64,000 bases of DNA from Roseivivax isoporae LMG 25204 (GTDB lineage: Bacteria; Pseudomonadota; Alphaproteobacteria; Rhodobacterales; Rhodobacteraceae), in the NCBI RefSeq assembly GCF_000521865.1, contig NZ_JAME01000024.1, forward strand, positions 1 to 64,000. The letters are read 5' to 3'. A program made the position numbers and the translations under genes. Below, piece by piece: positions 16,887 to 25,362 of the stretch; the stretch's first letter is position 1, and each line of letters starts with the position of its first letter. A model generated the notes under the pieces. It was not told the DNA's origin, did no database searches, and worked only from the letters and a program-made list of their open reading frames with translations.

Positions 16887-18422
16887 TCAGGCGTCCTGCG
16901 GGTCCTCGGCCGACAGGCGCAGGGGCGCCGCCGGCGCCTCGAGATCGTCGGTGCGCAGGGGCTCGGTCGGCCGCGACAGCCTGTTGCGGACGACCCAGAT
17001 CAGCCGGCCCGACGCGCGCGTGATCGCCACGTAGGCGAGCCGCTTCCACAGGGGCTGGCCGGCCTCGACGCGCCCCATGCGCGCGGCGGCGTAGAGGTCG
17101 GGCGCAAAGACCTGCACGTTCTCCCATTGCGAGCCCTGCGCCTTGTGGATCGTCACCGCCGCGCCGTGCAGGAAGGCCGCGCCCATGCGCGCGGCATAGG
17201 GGATGAACGGCTCCTCGGTGTCGGGCTTCTCGATCTTCACGATCGAGGCGGCCGAGATCCGCGGTTCCTCGGCCCCCATGACGTGCAGCCGCGAGAAGCC
17301 GGGCTTCTTGCCAGGGCCGAGATAGATCACCTGCGCGCCCTTGATGAGCCCGCGCGCCTCGAGGTCGAGCCGTTTCTTGCGGTGCTTGAGCGGCAGCTCG
17401 AGCCCGTCGCAGATCAGCGGCTCGCCCTCGAGGAGCTCTGTCTCGGGCGCGCCGTGCACCGCGCGGAAGGCATTGATGAGCCGGATGCGCGTGGCGTTGC
17501 GCCAGACGAGGACCGGCGAGCGCGCCATCAGGTCGACCTCGACCCGGCTGCCCCAGACCACGCGGTCGTCCTCGGCCGCCTTGCGCTCCACCAGGCGTTC
17601 GAAGTCCTCGAAGCCCAGTGCCGGATCGGCGAGCGCATGGGCGAGGTCGAGGATCGGGTTGTCCGCCGCCTGCCGGTGGATGCGGTTCAGTTCCAGCTTC
17701 TGCGACGCGTCGAGATCGTCGAACACCATCTTGCCCGACTGGTTCACCGGGGCGAGCTGCGCAGGATCGCCGAAGAGGACGAGGTTGGGAAAGATCTCGC
17801 GCAGGTCCTCCACCTGCCGGTCGTCCAGCATCGACGCCTCGTCCACGAAGCCGATGTCGAGCGGCTCTTCCCGCCGTTTCCAGCCCGAGATGAAGTCCGA
17901 GCCGCGCAGCCCCGCCGCCGCCAGCGCCGCCGGCACGGAACTGTGGGCCTCGTAGGAGGCCTGCGCGCGGTCCAGCGCCTCGTCGGTCAGTCCTTCGATC
18001 GACGGGCGTTCGGCATTGCCCATGAGCCACTCGGCGATGCGCTCGTATTCGGGATCGTAGACCGGCGTGTAGAGGATGCGATGGATCGTGGTCGCCGGCA
18101 CGCCGCGCAGTCGCAGGACGCTCGCCGCCTTGTTGGTGGGCGCGAGCACCGCGAGCGTGCGCCGCTCGCGCTTCCGCCGGCTCTCGTAGTCGCCCGACAC
18201 GAGCTCGACGCCCGCGTCGGCCAGCGCCTTGCAGAGTTCGGCCAGAAGCAGCGTCTTGCCCGACCCGGCCTTGCCCATGAGCGCCATCAGCCGGCCCGAG
18301 CCGCCCTTCGCGGGCAGCACCTGCCCGCGGACAAGGTCGATGCCCGCCCCGCGCAGCATCGCGGCGACGTTGTCCCAGGCCTGTGCCTGGTCGTCGGAAA
18401 AGGTCACCGCCGGCACGTTCAT
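16887..18422 (-). CDS. RecD-like superfamily 1 DNA helicase
   Basis: A 511-residue ATP-dependent helicase of the RecD/AAA_30 type. Motif I (Walker A) is GKAGSGKTLL near residue 50. LAVLAPTNKAASVLRLRG is motif Ia-like, GFVDEASMLDDRQVEDL carries the Walker B, and FGDPAQLAPV is motif III. The C-terminal UvrD_C_2 segment has VTIHKAQGSQWENV and RLAYVAITRASGRL (motifs V and VI). The protein lacks RecB/RecC-type partners nearby and is a stand-alone helicase of the kind found across Rhodobacterales, probably with a repair or recombination role. It is divergent from ycjX, 108 bp apart. Confidence 0.88.
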   Translation of the reverse strand: MNVPAVTFSDDQAQAWDNVAAMLRGAGIDLVRGQVLPAKGGSGRLMALMGKAGSGKTLLLAELCKALADAGVELVSGDYESRRKRERRTLAVLAPTNKAASVLRLRGVPATTIHRILYTPVYDPEYERIAEWLMGNAERPSIEGLTDEALDRAQASYEAHSSVPAALAAAGLRGSDFISGWKRREEPLDIGFVDEASMLDDRQVEDLREIFPNLVLFGDPAQLAPVNQSGKMVFDDLDASQKLELNRIHRQAADNPILDLAHALADPALGFEDFERLVERKAAEDDRVVWGSRVEVDLMARSPVLVWRNATRIRLINAFRAVHGAPETELLEGEPLICDGLELPLKHRKKRLDLEARGLIKGAQVIYLGPGKKPGFSRLHVMGAEEPRISAASIVKIEKPDTEEPFIPYAARMGAAFLHGAAVTIHKAQGSQWENVQVFAPDLYAAARMGRVEAGQPLWKRLAYVAITRASGRLIWVVRNRLSRPTEPLRTDDLEAPAAPLRLSAEDPQDA

Positions 18423-18530
18423 GCGCGCGACCCTATCGCCGCGGCGCCCTATCCGCCAGAGGGCCGCAGCACTGGCATCCGGCGCGCGCGGTCTCTATCT
18501 AGGGCTGGACATGACCCACGGAGCCTCCTC

Positions 18531-19946
18531 GTGATCCTCGGAGACATCGCCGACCGCCTGCGCACGGGCGTGGAGAACGTGACCGGCACGGTGTCCGAGA
18601 CCTTCCTCGAACCGGTGGTGCGGCTCGGCGTGACCGGACTCGCGCGGTCGGGAAAGACCGTCTTCATCACCTCGCTCGTGGCGAACCTCACCGACCGGGG
18701 CCGCATGCCGCAGCTCCTCGCCGCCGCCGACGGGCGGATCGAGGCGGCGTTCCTGCAACCGCAGCCCGACGACACCCTGCCGCGCTTCGACTACGAGGCG
18801 CATCTGGGCGCGCTCACCGCCCCCACGCCCCGCTGGCCCGATTCGACCCGCGCGATCAGCGAGCTGCGCCTGTCGTTCCGGGTGCGTCCGCGCGGCCTGC
18901 TCGCCGGATTCCAGGGGGCGCGCACGGTGCATCTCGACATCGTCGACTATCCCGGCGAATGGCTGCTGGACCTCGGGCTTCTCGACAAGACCTACCGGCA
19001 GTGGAGCGAGGAGACCCTCGCCCGGAACGCCGCGCGGCCCATGGCGCAGGACTTCATCGCCATGGCACGGGCCGAGGACGCGGGCGCCGAGCTCGACGAG
19101 GTCCGCGCCCGCGCGCTCGCCGACAGCTTCACCGACACGCTGAACGCCGCGCGGCGCGCGGGCTATTCCGACTGCACGCCCGGGCGCTTCCTGCTGCCCG
19201 GCGACCTCGCGGGAAGCCCGGTCCTGACCTTCGCGCCGCTTCCGCCCCTCGACGCTGCCCCGCGCCGGTCGCTCTGGCGCGAGTTCGAGCGGCGGTTCGA
19301 GGCCTACAAGGCCCGCGTGGTCAAGCCGTTCTTCCGCGACCACTTCGCCCGCATCGACCGGCAGATCGTGCTGGTCGACGCGCTCGGCGCCATCCACAAG
19401 GGACCGCAGGCGGTCGAGGACCTGCGCCGCACCATGGCCGACATCCTCGGCGCCTTCCGGCCGGGGCGCAACGCGTTCCTGTCCCAGCTTCTGGTGGGCA
19501 AGCGGGTCGAGAAGATCCTCTTTGCCGCCACCAAGGCCGACCACCTGCACCACCGCCAGCACCCGCGGCTCGCGGCGATCATGGCGGCGCTGACGCGCGA
19601 CGCGGCCGAGCGCGCGCGCTTTGCCGGGGCCGAGACGCAGTCGATGGCGATCGCCGCGCTGCGCGCCACCGTCGAGGAGACGCGCCAGCACCAGGGCGAG
19701 GCGCTCGACTGCGTCCGCGGCACCCTGCTCGACACCGGGCGCAGCGCCGCGTTCTACCCGGGCGAGCTGCCCGAGGATCCGGCGCGGCTCCTGTCGCCGG
19801 CGCGCGAGGGGGCGGAGCGCTGGCTCGACGGCGAGTACGGCATCATGAGCTTCGCGCCCGCGCCGCTCACGCTGAAACCCGGCGAGGGGCCGCCGCACAT
19901 CCGGCTCGACCGCGCGGCGCAGTTCCTGATCGGGGACCGGCTGTGA
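18531..19946 (+). CDS. ycjX: YcjX family GTPase-like protein (DUF463)
   Basis: A 471-residue P-loop protein of the YcjX family, whose cellular role is poorly defined; in enterobacteria it belongs to the phage-shock regulon. Walker A is GLARSGKT near residue 35, HLDIVDYPGEWLLDLGLL contains the DxxG-like switch region, and FAATKADHLHHRQHPRL resembles the base-specificity segment. The start is a GTG at 18531, preceded by GGAG, and gives the family-typical N-terminus with no alternative ATG in frame. It overlaps the next gene by 4 nt (GTGA). The ycjX-GNAT-ycjF arrangement suggests a joint envelope-stress function. Confidence 0.9.
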   Translation: MILGDIADRLRTGVENVTGTVSETFLEPVVRLGVTGLARSGKTVFITSLVANLTDRGRMPQLLAAADGRIEAAFLQPQPDDTLPRFDYEAHLGALTAPTPRWPDSTRAISELRLSFRVRPRGLLAGFQGARTVHLDIVDYPGEWLLDLGLLDKTYRQWSEETLARNAARPMAQDFIAMARAEDAGAELDEVRARALADSFTDTLNAARRAGYSDCTPGRFLLPGDLAGSPVLTFAPLPPLDAAPRRSLWREFERRFEAYKARVVKPFFRDHFARIDRQIVLVDALGAIHKGPQAVEDLRRTMADILGAFRPGRNAFLSQLLVGKRVEKILFAATKADHLHHRQHPRLAAIMAALTRDAAERARFAGAETQSMAIAALRATVEETRQHQGEALDCVRGTLLDTGRSAAFYPGELPEDPARLLSPAREGAERWLDGEYGIMSFAPAPLTLKPGEGPPHIRLDRAAQFLIGDRL

Positions 19947-20404
19947 CCGCGCTGACGCTCCGCCCCGCCCGACCGACCGATGCAGGCCGCCTCGGCGCGC
20001 TTCTGACAGATGCGGTCGAGGACGTGCCGTGGAAGCCGCGCCTGCGCTCGGCCGCCGAGGACATCGCCGAGGCGGGCCGCATGATCGAGGCCGGCTGGGT
20101 CACCGTGGCCGAGGCGCCGGAACGGCGCATCCTCGGATTCCTTGCGCGCGAGGGCGCCTACGTGCACGCGCTGATGATCGCGGCCGAGGCGCAGGGACAG
20201 GGCATCGGCCGGCGGCTGGTCGACGACGCCAAGGACCGCAGCCCCGAGCTGCGCCTCTGGACCTTCGCGCGGAACGAGCGCGCGCGGCGCTTCTACGCGC
20301 GGGAGGGCTTTGCCGAGATCGCGCGCACCGACGGCGCGGGCAACGACGAGGGCCTGGCCGACATCCATTTCCACTGGTCGCGCGAGGGCATCCCCCATGA
20401 GTGA
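19943..20404 (+). CDS. GNAT family N-acetyltransferase
   Basis: A 153-residue single-domain GNAT acetyltransferase. The acetyl-CoA pyrophosphate loop is EAQGQGIGRRLVDDA, preceded by the YVHALMIAAEA strand, and the C-terminal part has NERARRFYAREGFAEIARTDG. The acceptor substrate is unknown. The start is a GTG that overlaps the ycjX stop by 4 nt, and its 3' end overlaps ycjF by 8 nt, so it is translated as part of a tightly coupled three-gene operon. Its insertion between two membrane-associated stress-type genes is the only hint of function. Confidence 0.85.
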   Translation: MTALTLRPARPTDAGRLGALLTDAVEDVPWKPRLRSAAEDIAEAGRMIEAGWVTVAEAPERRILGFLAREGAYVHALMIAAEAQGQGIGRRLVDDAKDRSPELRLWTFARNERARRFYAREGFAEIARTDGAGNDEGLADIHFHWSREGIPHE

Positions 20405-21413
20405 CAGACGCCGCGGACCGGTCCTGTTCGACATCGACGAGGCGGAGCGCCCGGCCGCGGGGCCGGCCGAGGCGCCGCCCGTGCCCGATCTCGGGCCCGA
20501 GGAACCGCCGCAGGGCGCGGCGATGCAGGCGGCGGCGACCATCGCCGCGCGGCGCCCGTCGCGGCTCGCCCGCTGGTTCTGGCGGCTCGCGGTCGCCATC
20601 GTCGTGACCGTGGCCTCGATCATGGCGTGGAACTTCGTCACCCGGCTCGTGACCGAGAACGCGTGGCTCGGGCTCGCGGTGGGCGTGCTGTTCGGGCTCT
20701 TCGCGCTCGTCGCGCTCGCCATCGTGGTCAAGGAGCTCGCCGCCTTCGCGCGGCTCGCGCGGCTCGACGACCTGCACCGCGACGCCGCCGCCGCCCGCGC
20801 CTCGGGCTCGGTCGAGGCGGCGCGCTCGGTGACCACGCGGCTCGTGAAGCTCTATTCCGGCCGCGAGGAGACGCGCTGGGGCCGCGACCGGCTGGCCGAG
20901 CGGTCCGAGGAGGTGTTCGACGGCGAGGCGCTGCTGGCCCTGGCCGAGACCGAGCTGCTCGCCCCGCTCGACGCCGCGGCCCGGCGCGAGGTGCAGGCCG
21001 CCGCGCGCCAGGTGGCGGCGGTCACCGCCTTCGTGCCGCTCGCTTTCGCGGACGTGCTGTCGGCGCTCGCCGCCAACCTGCGCATGATCCGCCGCATCGC
21101 CGAAATCTATGGCGGCCGCTCCGGCACGCTCGGGTCCTGGCGGCTGACGCGGGCCGTCTTCTCGCACCTCGTGGCGACGGGCGCCGTCGCGGTGGGCGAC
21201 GACCTGATCGAGCCGATCCTCGGCGGCGGCATGCTGGCGCGGGTGTCACGCCGCTTCGGCGAGGGCGTGGTGAACGGCGCGCTCACCGCGCGCGTGGGCG
21301 TGGCGGCGATGGAGGTCTGCCGCCCGGTGCCCTTCACGGCCGAGACGCGCCCCTCGGTGCGCGGCCTCGTGGCGCAGAGCCTGACCGGCCTGTTCGGCCG
21401 CGCCGGCGCCTGA
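20397..21413 (+). CDS. ycjF: YcjF family membrane protein (DUF697, TIGR01620)
   Basis: A 338-residue inner-membrane protein. After a Pro/Ala-rich cytoplasmic N-terminus (1-55) come two membrane segments (about 60-80, LAVAIVVTVASIMAWNFV, and 88-110, LGLAVGVLFGLFALVALAIV). A long DUF697 region follows (VTAFVPLAFADVLSALAANLRMI, IAEIYGG, then a Gly-rich amphipathic segment near GAVAVGDDLIEPILGGG). It is the partner of YcjX in many proteobacteria. The start ATG overlaps the GNAT gene by 8 nt. A hairpin with a conserved-looking tail follows the stop codon. Confidence 0.87.
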   Translation: MSDRRRGPVLFDIDEAERPAAGPAEAPPVPDLGPEEPPQGAAMQAAATIAARRPSRLARWFWRLAVAIVVTVASIMAWNFVTRLVTENAWLGLAVGVLFGLFALVALAIVVKELAAFARLARLDDLHRDAAAARASGSVEAARSVTTRLVKLYSGREETRWGRDRLAERSEEVFDGEALLALAETELLAPLDAAARREVQAAARQVAAVTAFVPLAFADVLSALAANLRMIRRIAEIYGGRSGTLGSWRLTRAVFSHLVATGAVAVGDDLIEPILGGGMLARVSRRFGEGVVNGALTARVGVAAMEVCRPVPFTAETRPSVRGLVAQSLTGLFGRAGA

Positions 21414-21444
21414 GGGCGGCGCCCCGGGCCCGACCGTCCCGCCG

Positions 21445-21496
21445 GCGAGGGGCCAGCCCCTCGCGCTCCCCGGGATATTTCCGCCAAGAAGAAGGG
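21445..21496. repeat. hairpin plus AT-containing tail, candidate dispersed intergenic element and terminator
   Basis: A 9-bp perfect inverted repeat, GCGAGGGGC-CA-GCCCCTCGC (21445-21464), is followed by CTCCCCGGGATATTT and then CCAAGAAGAAG. It lies after ycjF and before the oxidoreductase gene. From memory, tails of this form after GC-rich hairpins recur between genes in many Rhodobacterales genomes; only one copy is in this window, so its repeat status is not shown here. It may act as a transcription terminator for the ycj operon. Confidence 0.45.
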
Positions 21497-21615
21497 CGGA
21501 GCCGAGGCCATCGCGGCCCGGGGAGCGGCCGGTGCCCGCGGGCGCGGTGACGCCGCGCGGCGGCGTGCTATGCTTCGCCGCGCGGGCGCCGGGCCCGCCT
21601 GCCGGAGCCCTGCAC

Positions 21616-23232
21616 ATGGAAAGTTTCGCCGCCGATCTCGCCACCCTCGTGCGCACGCCGCTCGAGCCCGACCACGTGCGCGCGCTCGAGCGGCACGGCA
21701 CGCGGGTCGAGGTCCCGGCGGGCGCGACGGTGCAGGAGCCGGGCGCGCCCATGGACCGGTTCCTCTACATCCTCGCGGGCGAACTCGAGGCGGTCGATCC
21801 CGCGACCGGCTCGCGCTATGGCGGCGCCACGCTCGGGCCCACGCAGTTCTTCGGCGAGCTGGGCTTCCTGCAGGGCGGCAAGGCGCTGCTCGGCGCGCGC
21901 GCGGTGACGGACACGACGATGCTGTCGGTGCCGCGCGCCACCATGCTGCGGCTCATGTCGGAAATGCCCGAGATGTCGGACATCGTGGTGACGGTGCTCG
22001 CCGCGCGCCGCCGCCGCATCGTCGAGAGCAAGGAGGGGGGGCTCATCCTCGTCGGGCTCGAGACCTCGCGCAACCTGCGGGCCATCGCGACCTTCGCCGC
22101 GCGGAACCGGCTGCCCGTGCGCGAGCTCGATCTCGGCTCGGACGAGGCGCGGGCCCTCGCGCGCGACTGCGCCATGCCCGAGGACGCGGCGCTGGTGATC
22201 CTCGGGCGCGGCGTCGCGATGCGCGATCCGACGCCGCAGGCGCTGGCCGAGGCGCTGGGGCTCGACCTGCCGATCGCCGACGCGGGGCGGTTCGACGTGC
22301 TGATCGTGGGCGCGGGTCCCGCGGGCACCGCCGCCGCGGTCTACGCGGGCGCGGAGGGACTGTCGGCGCTCGTGATCGAGGAGATCGCCATCGGCGGGCA
22401 AGCGGGCACGTCGAGCCGGATCGAGAACTACATGGGGTTCCCGACCGGCATCGCCGGGGCCGACCTGGTGGCGCGGGGCGAGGTGCAGGCGATGAAGTTC
22501 GGCACCCGCTTCGCCATGCCCCGCCGCGTCGTGTCGCTCGCGGACCTGCCGGACGGCGCGTTCCGCGCGACGCTCGACAACGGCCGCTCGGTCGAGGCGC
22601 GCGCGGTGGTGGTGGCCACGGGCGTGCAGTACCGGCGCATGGCGCTGGAGCGGCTCGAGCATTTCGAGGGCGCGGGCGTCTACTATGCCGCGACCGAGAT
22701 CGAGGCGCGGTTCTGCCGGGACCGCGACGTGGCGGTGATCGGCGGCGGCAATTCCGCCGGGCAGGCGGCCATGCACCTCGCCCGGAGCGCCCGCCACGTC
22801 CATGTCCTCGTGCGCGGCGGGACGCTGGCCGCGTCCATGTCCGACTACCTCCTGTCGCGGCTCCGGGCGCATCCGCGCATCACGATCCACCTGCGCACAG
22901 AGGTGACCGCGCTGCACGGCGCGGAGAGCCTGACCGCCATCACGGTGCACGACCGCAATGCCGGGCAGGACTGGCGGCTCGCGACCGGCGGTCTCTTCGT
23001 GATGGCGGGAGCGGCGCCCAATACCGCATGGCTGCGGGACTGCGTGGCGCTCGACGACAAGGGCTTCGTCCTGACCGGGGCGGAGGCGGGCGCCTCCCAG
23101 CCCTATGCCACGTCGCATCCCGGCATCTTCGCCGCGGGCGACGTGCGGGCGGGGTCGGTCAAGCGCGTGGCGAGCGCGGTCGGCGAGGGATCGGTCGCGA
23201 TCTCCGCGGTCTGGAGCCACGTGCACGGCTGA
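21616..23232 (+). CDS. thioredoxin-reductase-like flavoprotein with cyclic-nucleotide-binding domain
   Basis: A 538-residue fusion. Residues 1-130 form a cNMP-binding (CAP-like effector) domain with FLYILAGELEAVD and FFGELGFLQGG. Residues 145-220 look like a small thioredoxin-type fold, and 225-538 form a thioredoxin-reductase-like flavoenzyme. The FAD loop is VGAGPAGTAAAVYAGAEGL near residue 231, with GGQAGTSSRIENYMGFPTGI, the NADPH loop VIGGGNSAGQAAMHLA near 376, and GIFAAGDVRAGSVKRVASAVGEG at the end. The redox CxxC of true thioredoxin reductases is absent, so it should pass electrons elsewhere or be a ferredoxin-type reductase. It is a single-gene unit. Confidence 0.85.
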   Translation: MESFAADLATLVRTPLEPDHVRALERHGTRVEVPAGATVQEPGAPMDRFLYILAGELEAVDPATGSRYGGATLGPTQFFGELGFLQGGKALLGARAVTDTTMLSVPRATMLRLMSEMPEMSDIVVTVLAARRRRIVESKEGGLILVGLETSRNLRAIATFAARNRLPVRELDLGSDEARALARDCAMPEDAALVILGRGVAMRDPTPQALAEALGLDLPIADAGRFDVLIVGAGPAGTAAAVYAGAEGLSALVIEEIAIGGQAGTSSRIENYMGFPTGIAGADLVARGEVQAMKFGTRFAMPRRVVSLADLPDGAFRATLDNGRSVEARAVVVATGVQYRRMALERLEHFEGAGVYYAATEIEARFCRDRDVAVIGGGNSAGQAAMHLARSARHVHVLVRGGTLAASMSDYLLSRLRAHPRITIHLRTEVTALHGAESLTAITVHDRNAGQDWRLATGGLFVMAGAAPNTAWLRDCVALDDKGFVLTGAEAGASQPYATSHPGIFAAGDVRAGSVKRVASAVGEGSVAISAVWSHVHG

Positions 23233-23257
23233 GGCGCGCCGGGGTCGCCGGCGCGCC
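23233..23257. terminator. hairpin between convergent oxidoreductase and aapP genes
   Basis: GGCGCGCC occurs at 23233-23240 and again at 23250-23257 with a 9-nt spacer, directly after the oxidoreductase stop codon and 12 bp from the aapP stop on the other strand. The arms are complementary to each other, so a stem-loop could form in either transcript. There is no T-run. Confidence 0.45.
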
Positions 23258-23269
23258 CGCGAGCGGGCG

Positions 23270-24058
23270 TCAGTGCCCGAGGATCTGGCTCAGGAAGAGC
23301 TGGGTCCGCGGGTTCTGCGGGTTGTTGAAGAACGCCTCGGGCTCGTTCTGCTCGACGATCTGGCCCTGGTCCATGAAGATCACCCGGTTCGCCACCTGGC
23401 GGGCGAAGCCCATCTCGTGGGTGACGCAGATCATCGTCATGCCCTCCTCGGCGAGCTCGACCATGGTGTCGAGCACCTCCTTGATCATCTCGGGATCGAG
23501 CGCCGAGGTCGGCTCGTCGAAGAGCATGATCCGCGGCTTCATGCAGAGCGACCGCGCGATCGCCACCCGCTGCTGCTGTCCGCCCGAGAGCTGGCCGGGA
23601 TACTTGTCCGCCTGTTCGGGGATCTTCACCTTCTCGAGGAAGTGCATCGCGGTCTTGTCCGCCTCGTGCTTCGGCACCTTGCGCACCCAGATCGGCGCCA
23701 GCGTGCAGTTCTCGAGGATGGTGAGGTGCGGAAAGAGGTTGAAGTGCTGGAACACCATCCCGACCTCGGACCGGATCGTGTCGATGTTCTTGATGTCCGA
23801 GGACAGCACCGTGCCGTCCACCTCGATCCGCCCGCGCTGGTGTTCCTCCAGGGCGTTGATGCAGCGGATGAGCGTCGACTTGCCCGACCCCGAGGGGCCG
23901 GCGATGACGATGCGCTCGCCGCGGTGCACGGTCAGGTCGATGTCGCGCAGCACGTGGAACGTGCCGTACCACTTGTTCATCTTCTGGATCGAGATGGCGA
24001 CCTCGTTCGACACCTTCATCTGCGGGGCGTCGGGGGCGTGGGTGGCGGCGTCGGTCAT
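23270..24058 (-). CDS. aapP: general L-amino acid ABC transporter, ATP-binding protein AapP
   Basis: The ATPase of a PAAT-family amino-acid importer (262 residues). Walker A is GPSGSGKST from residue 54, the signature is [15 protein letters not shown], Walker B is [15 protein letters not shown], and the switch His is in [11 protein letters not shown]. It is the last gene of the minus-strand aapJQMP operon, 10 bp after aapM. The operon order and permease sizes match the broad-specificity Aap system of Rhizobium and Rhodobacter (BztABCD in the latter), which imports glutamate, aspartate and other L-amino acids. Confidence 0.95.
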   Translation of the reverse strand: MTDAATHAPDAPQMKVSNEVAISIQKMNKWYGTFHVLRDIDLTVHRGERIVIAGPSGSGKSTLIRCINALEEHQRGRIEVDGTVLSSDIKNIDTIRSEVGMVFQHFNLFPHLTILENCTLAPIWVRKVPKHEADKTAMHFLEKVKIPEQADKYPGQLSGGQQQRVAIARSLCMKPRIMLFDEPTSALDPEMIKEVLDTMVELAEEGMTMICVTHEMGFARQVANRVIFMDQGQIVEQNEPEAFFNNPQNPRTQLFLSQILGH

Positions 24059-24068
24059 GGGCTCTCTC

Positions 24069-25361
24069 CTATCGACGGTCGGTGGCGAGCTGGCGCTCGA
24101 GCCACTGCGAGTATTGCGAAATGCCGTAGCAGGTGACGAAGAACAGCAGCGCCGCGAAGCCCAGCAGTTCCCAGTAGACCCCGTTCCACTCGGTCGAGGC
24201 GAGGATCGGCCCGCGGATCATGCCGACGAGGTCGAACATCGAGATGATCGAGACGAGCGTGGTGTCCTTGAAGAGGCCGACCGCCACGTTGACGATCCCG
24301 GGGATCGAGATCTTCAGCGCCTGCGGCAGGATGATGAGCCGCATCGCCTGGGCGTAGTCGAGCCCGAGCGAGTCCGCCGCCTCGTACTGCCCGCGCGGCA
24401 GCGCCGCGAGACCGCCGCGGATCACCTCGGCGATGTAGGCCGAGGCGAACATGGTGATCATGATGATCACCCGCAGGATCAGGTCGAAATTCGTCCCCGG
24501 CGGCAGGAAGTAGGCCAGCACCACGTTCGCCACGAAGAGGAGCGTGATGAGGGGCACGCCGCGCACGAACTCGATGAACGCGACGCAGATCCACTTGATG
24601 ATCGGCATGCGCGACTGGCGCCCGAGCGCCAGCGCGATGCCGAAGGGGATCGACAGCGCCACGCAGACCGTGCCGAGGATCAGGTTCAGCATGAAGCCGC
24701 CCATGTTCCGGCTGTCCACCGATTGCAGCGCCAGGATCCCGTCGAAGTCGAGGAACCCCGTCAGCCACCAGAAGAGCAGCGCCGCCGCGATGGCCCCGAA
24801 GAAGCCGAGCGCGAAGCTCTGCGCGACGAACCGCGCGTAGACGAGGTAGCCCAGCACGAAGCCCAGCGCCGCGGTGACCGGCACCAGCAGCGAGCCGCCC
24901 CAGATCAGCCAGTAGGCGAGGAACGGGTAGATCGCGGTGAAGACGAGCATCTGCGCCGGGAACGTCTTGCGGAACAGCACCGGCGCGATCGCGACGAAGA
25001 GGAGCGCGAAGGCGAGCGCCGGGCGCCAGTAGATCTCGGACGGGTACTGGAAACCGAACAGCAGCTGGTTCCACCGCTCCGCCAGCACCGCGAAGCAGCC
25101 GCCGGTGGCGCCCTGCAGCATCTCGCGGCAGGCGGACAGCGACGGCGCGTTCCAGATGCCGTTGGCGAACCACGGCACCACCCCCGACAGGAGCTCGTAG
25201 AGGCACCAGAGCGCGACGAGCGTCAGGAGGGCGTTCGGGATCGTCGAGAACAGGTTGGCGCGCATCCACCGGACGATGCCGCGTTCGGCGTCGGGCGGCG
25301 GCTGCTGATCGATCAGGGAGTCTCGGACCCAGCCGACCGATTGGGCGTGCGTGTCGCTCAT
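24069..25361 (-). CDS. aapM: general L-amino acid ABC transporter, permease AapM
   Basis: A 430-residue membrane permease, larger than ordinary PAAT permeases because of the extra N-terminal membrane segments typical of AapQ/AapM. The N-terminus has [21 protein letters not shown], several further segments follow, and the C-terminal half carries the coupling loop [24 protein letters not shown] that docks on AapP. It starts 1 bp after the aapQ stop, so it is closely coupled. The two permeases form the heterodimeric channel. Confidence 0.94.
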   Translation of the reverse strand: MSDTHAQSVGWVRDSLIDQQPPPDAERGIVRWMRANLFSTIPNALLTLVALWCLYELLSGVVPWFANGIWNAPSLSACREMLQGATGGCFAVLAERWNQLLFGFQYPSEIYWRPALAFALLFVAIAPVLFRKTFPAQMLVFTAIYPFLAYWLIWGGSLLVPVTAALGFVLGYLVYARFVAQSFALGFFGAIAAALLFWWLTGFLDFDGILALQSVDSRNMGGFMLNLILGTVCVALSIPFGIALALGRQSRMPIIKWICVAFIEFVRGVPLITLLFVANVVLAYFLPPGTNFDLILRVIIMITMFASAYIAEVIRGGLAALPRGQYEAADSLGLDYAQAMRLIILPQALKISIPGIVNVAVGLFKDTTLVSIISMFDLVGMIRGPILASTEWNGVYWELLGFAALLFFVTCYGISQYSQWLERQLATDRR

Positions 25362-25362
25362 C

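Noticed and set aside
16851-18530. Long N-terminal extension in front of YcjX
   Set aside because: The frame is open upstream of GTG 18531 only because it is antisense to the helicase gene. Similarity to YcjX begins at the GTG, which has its own ribosome-binding site.
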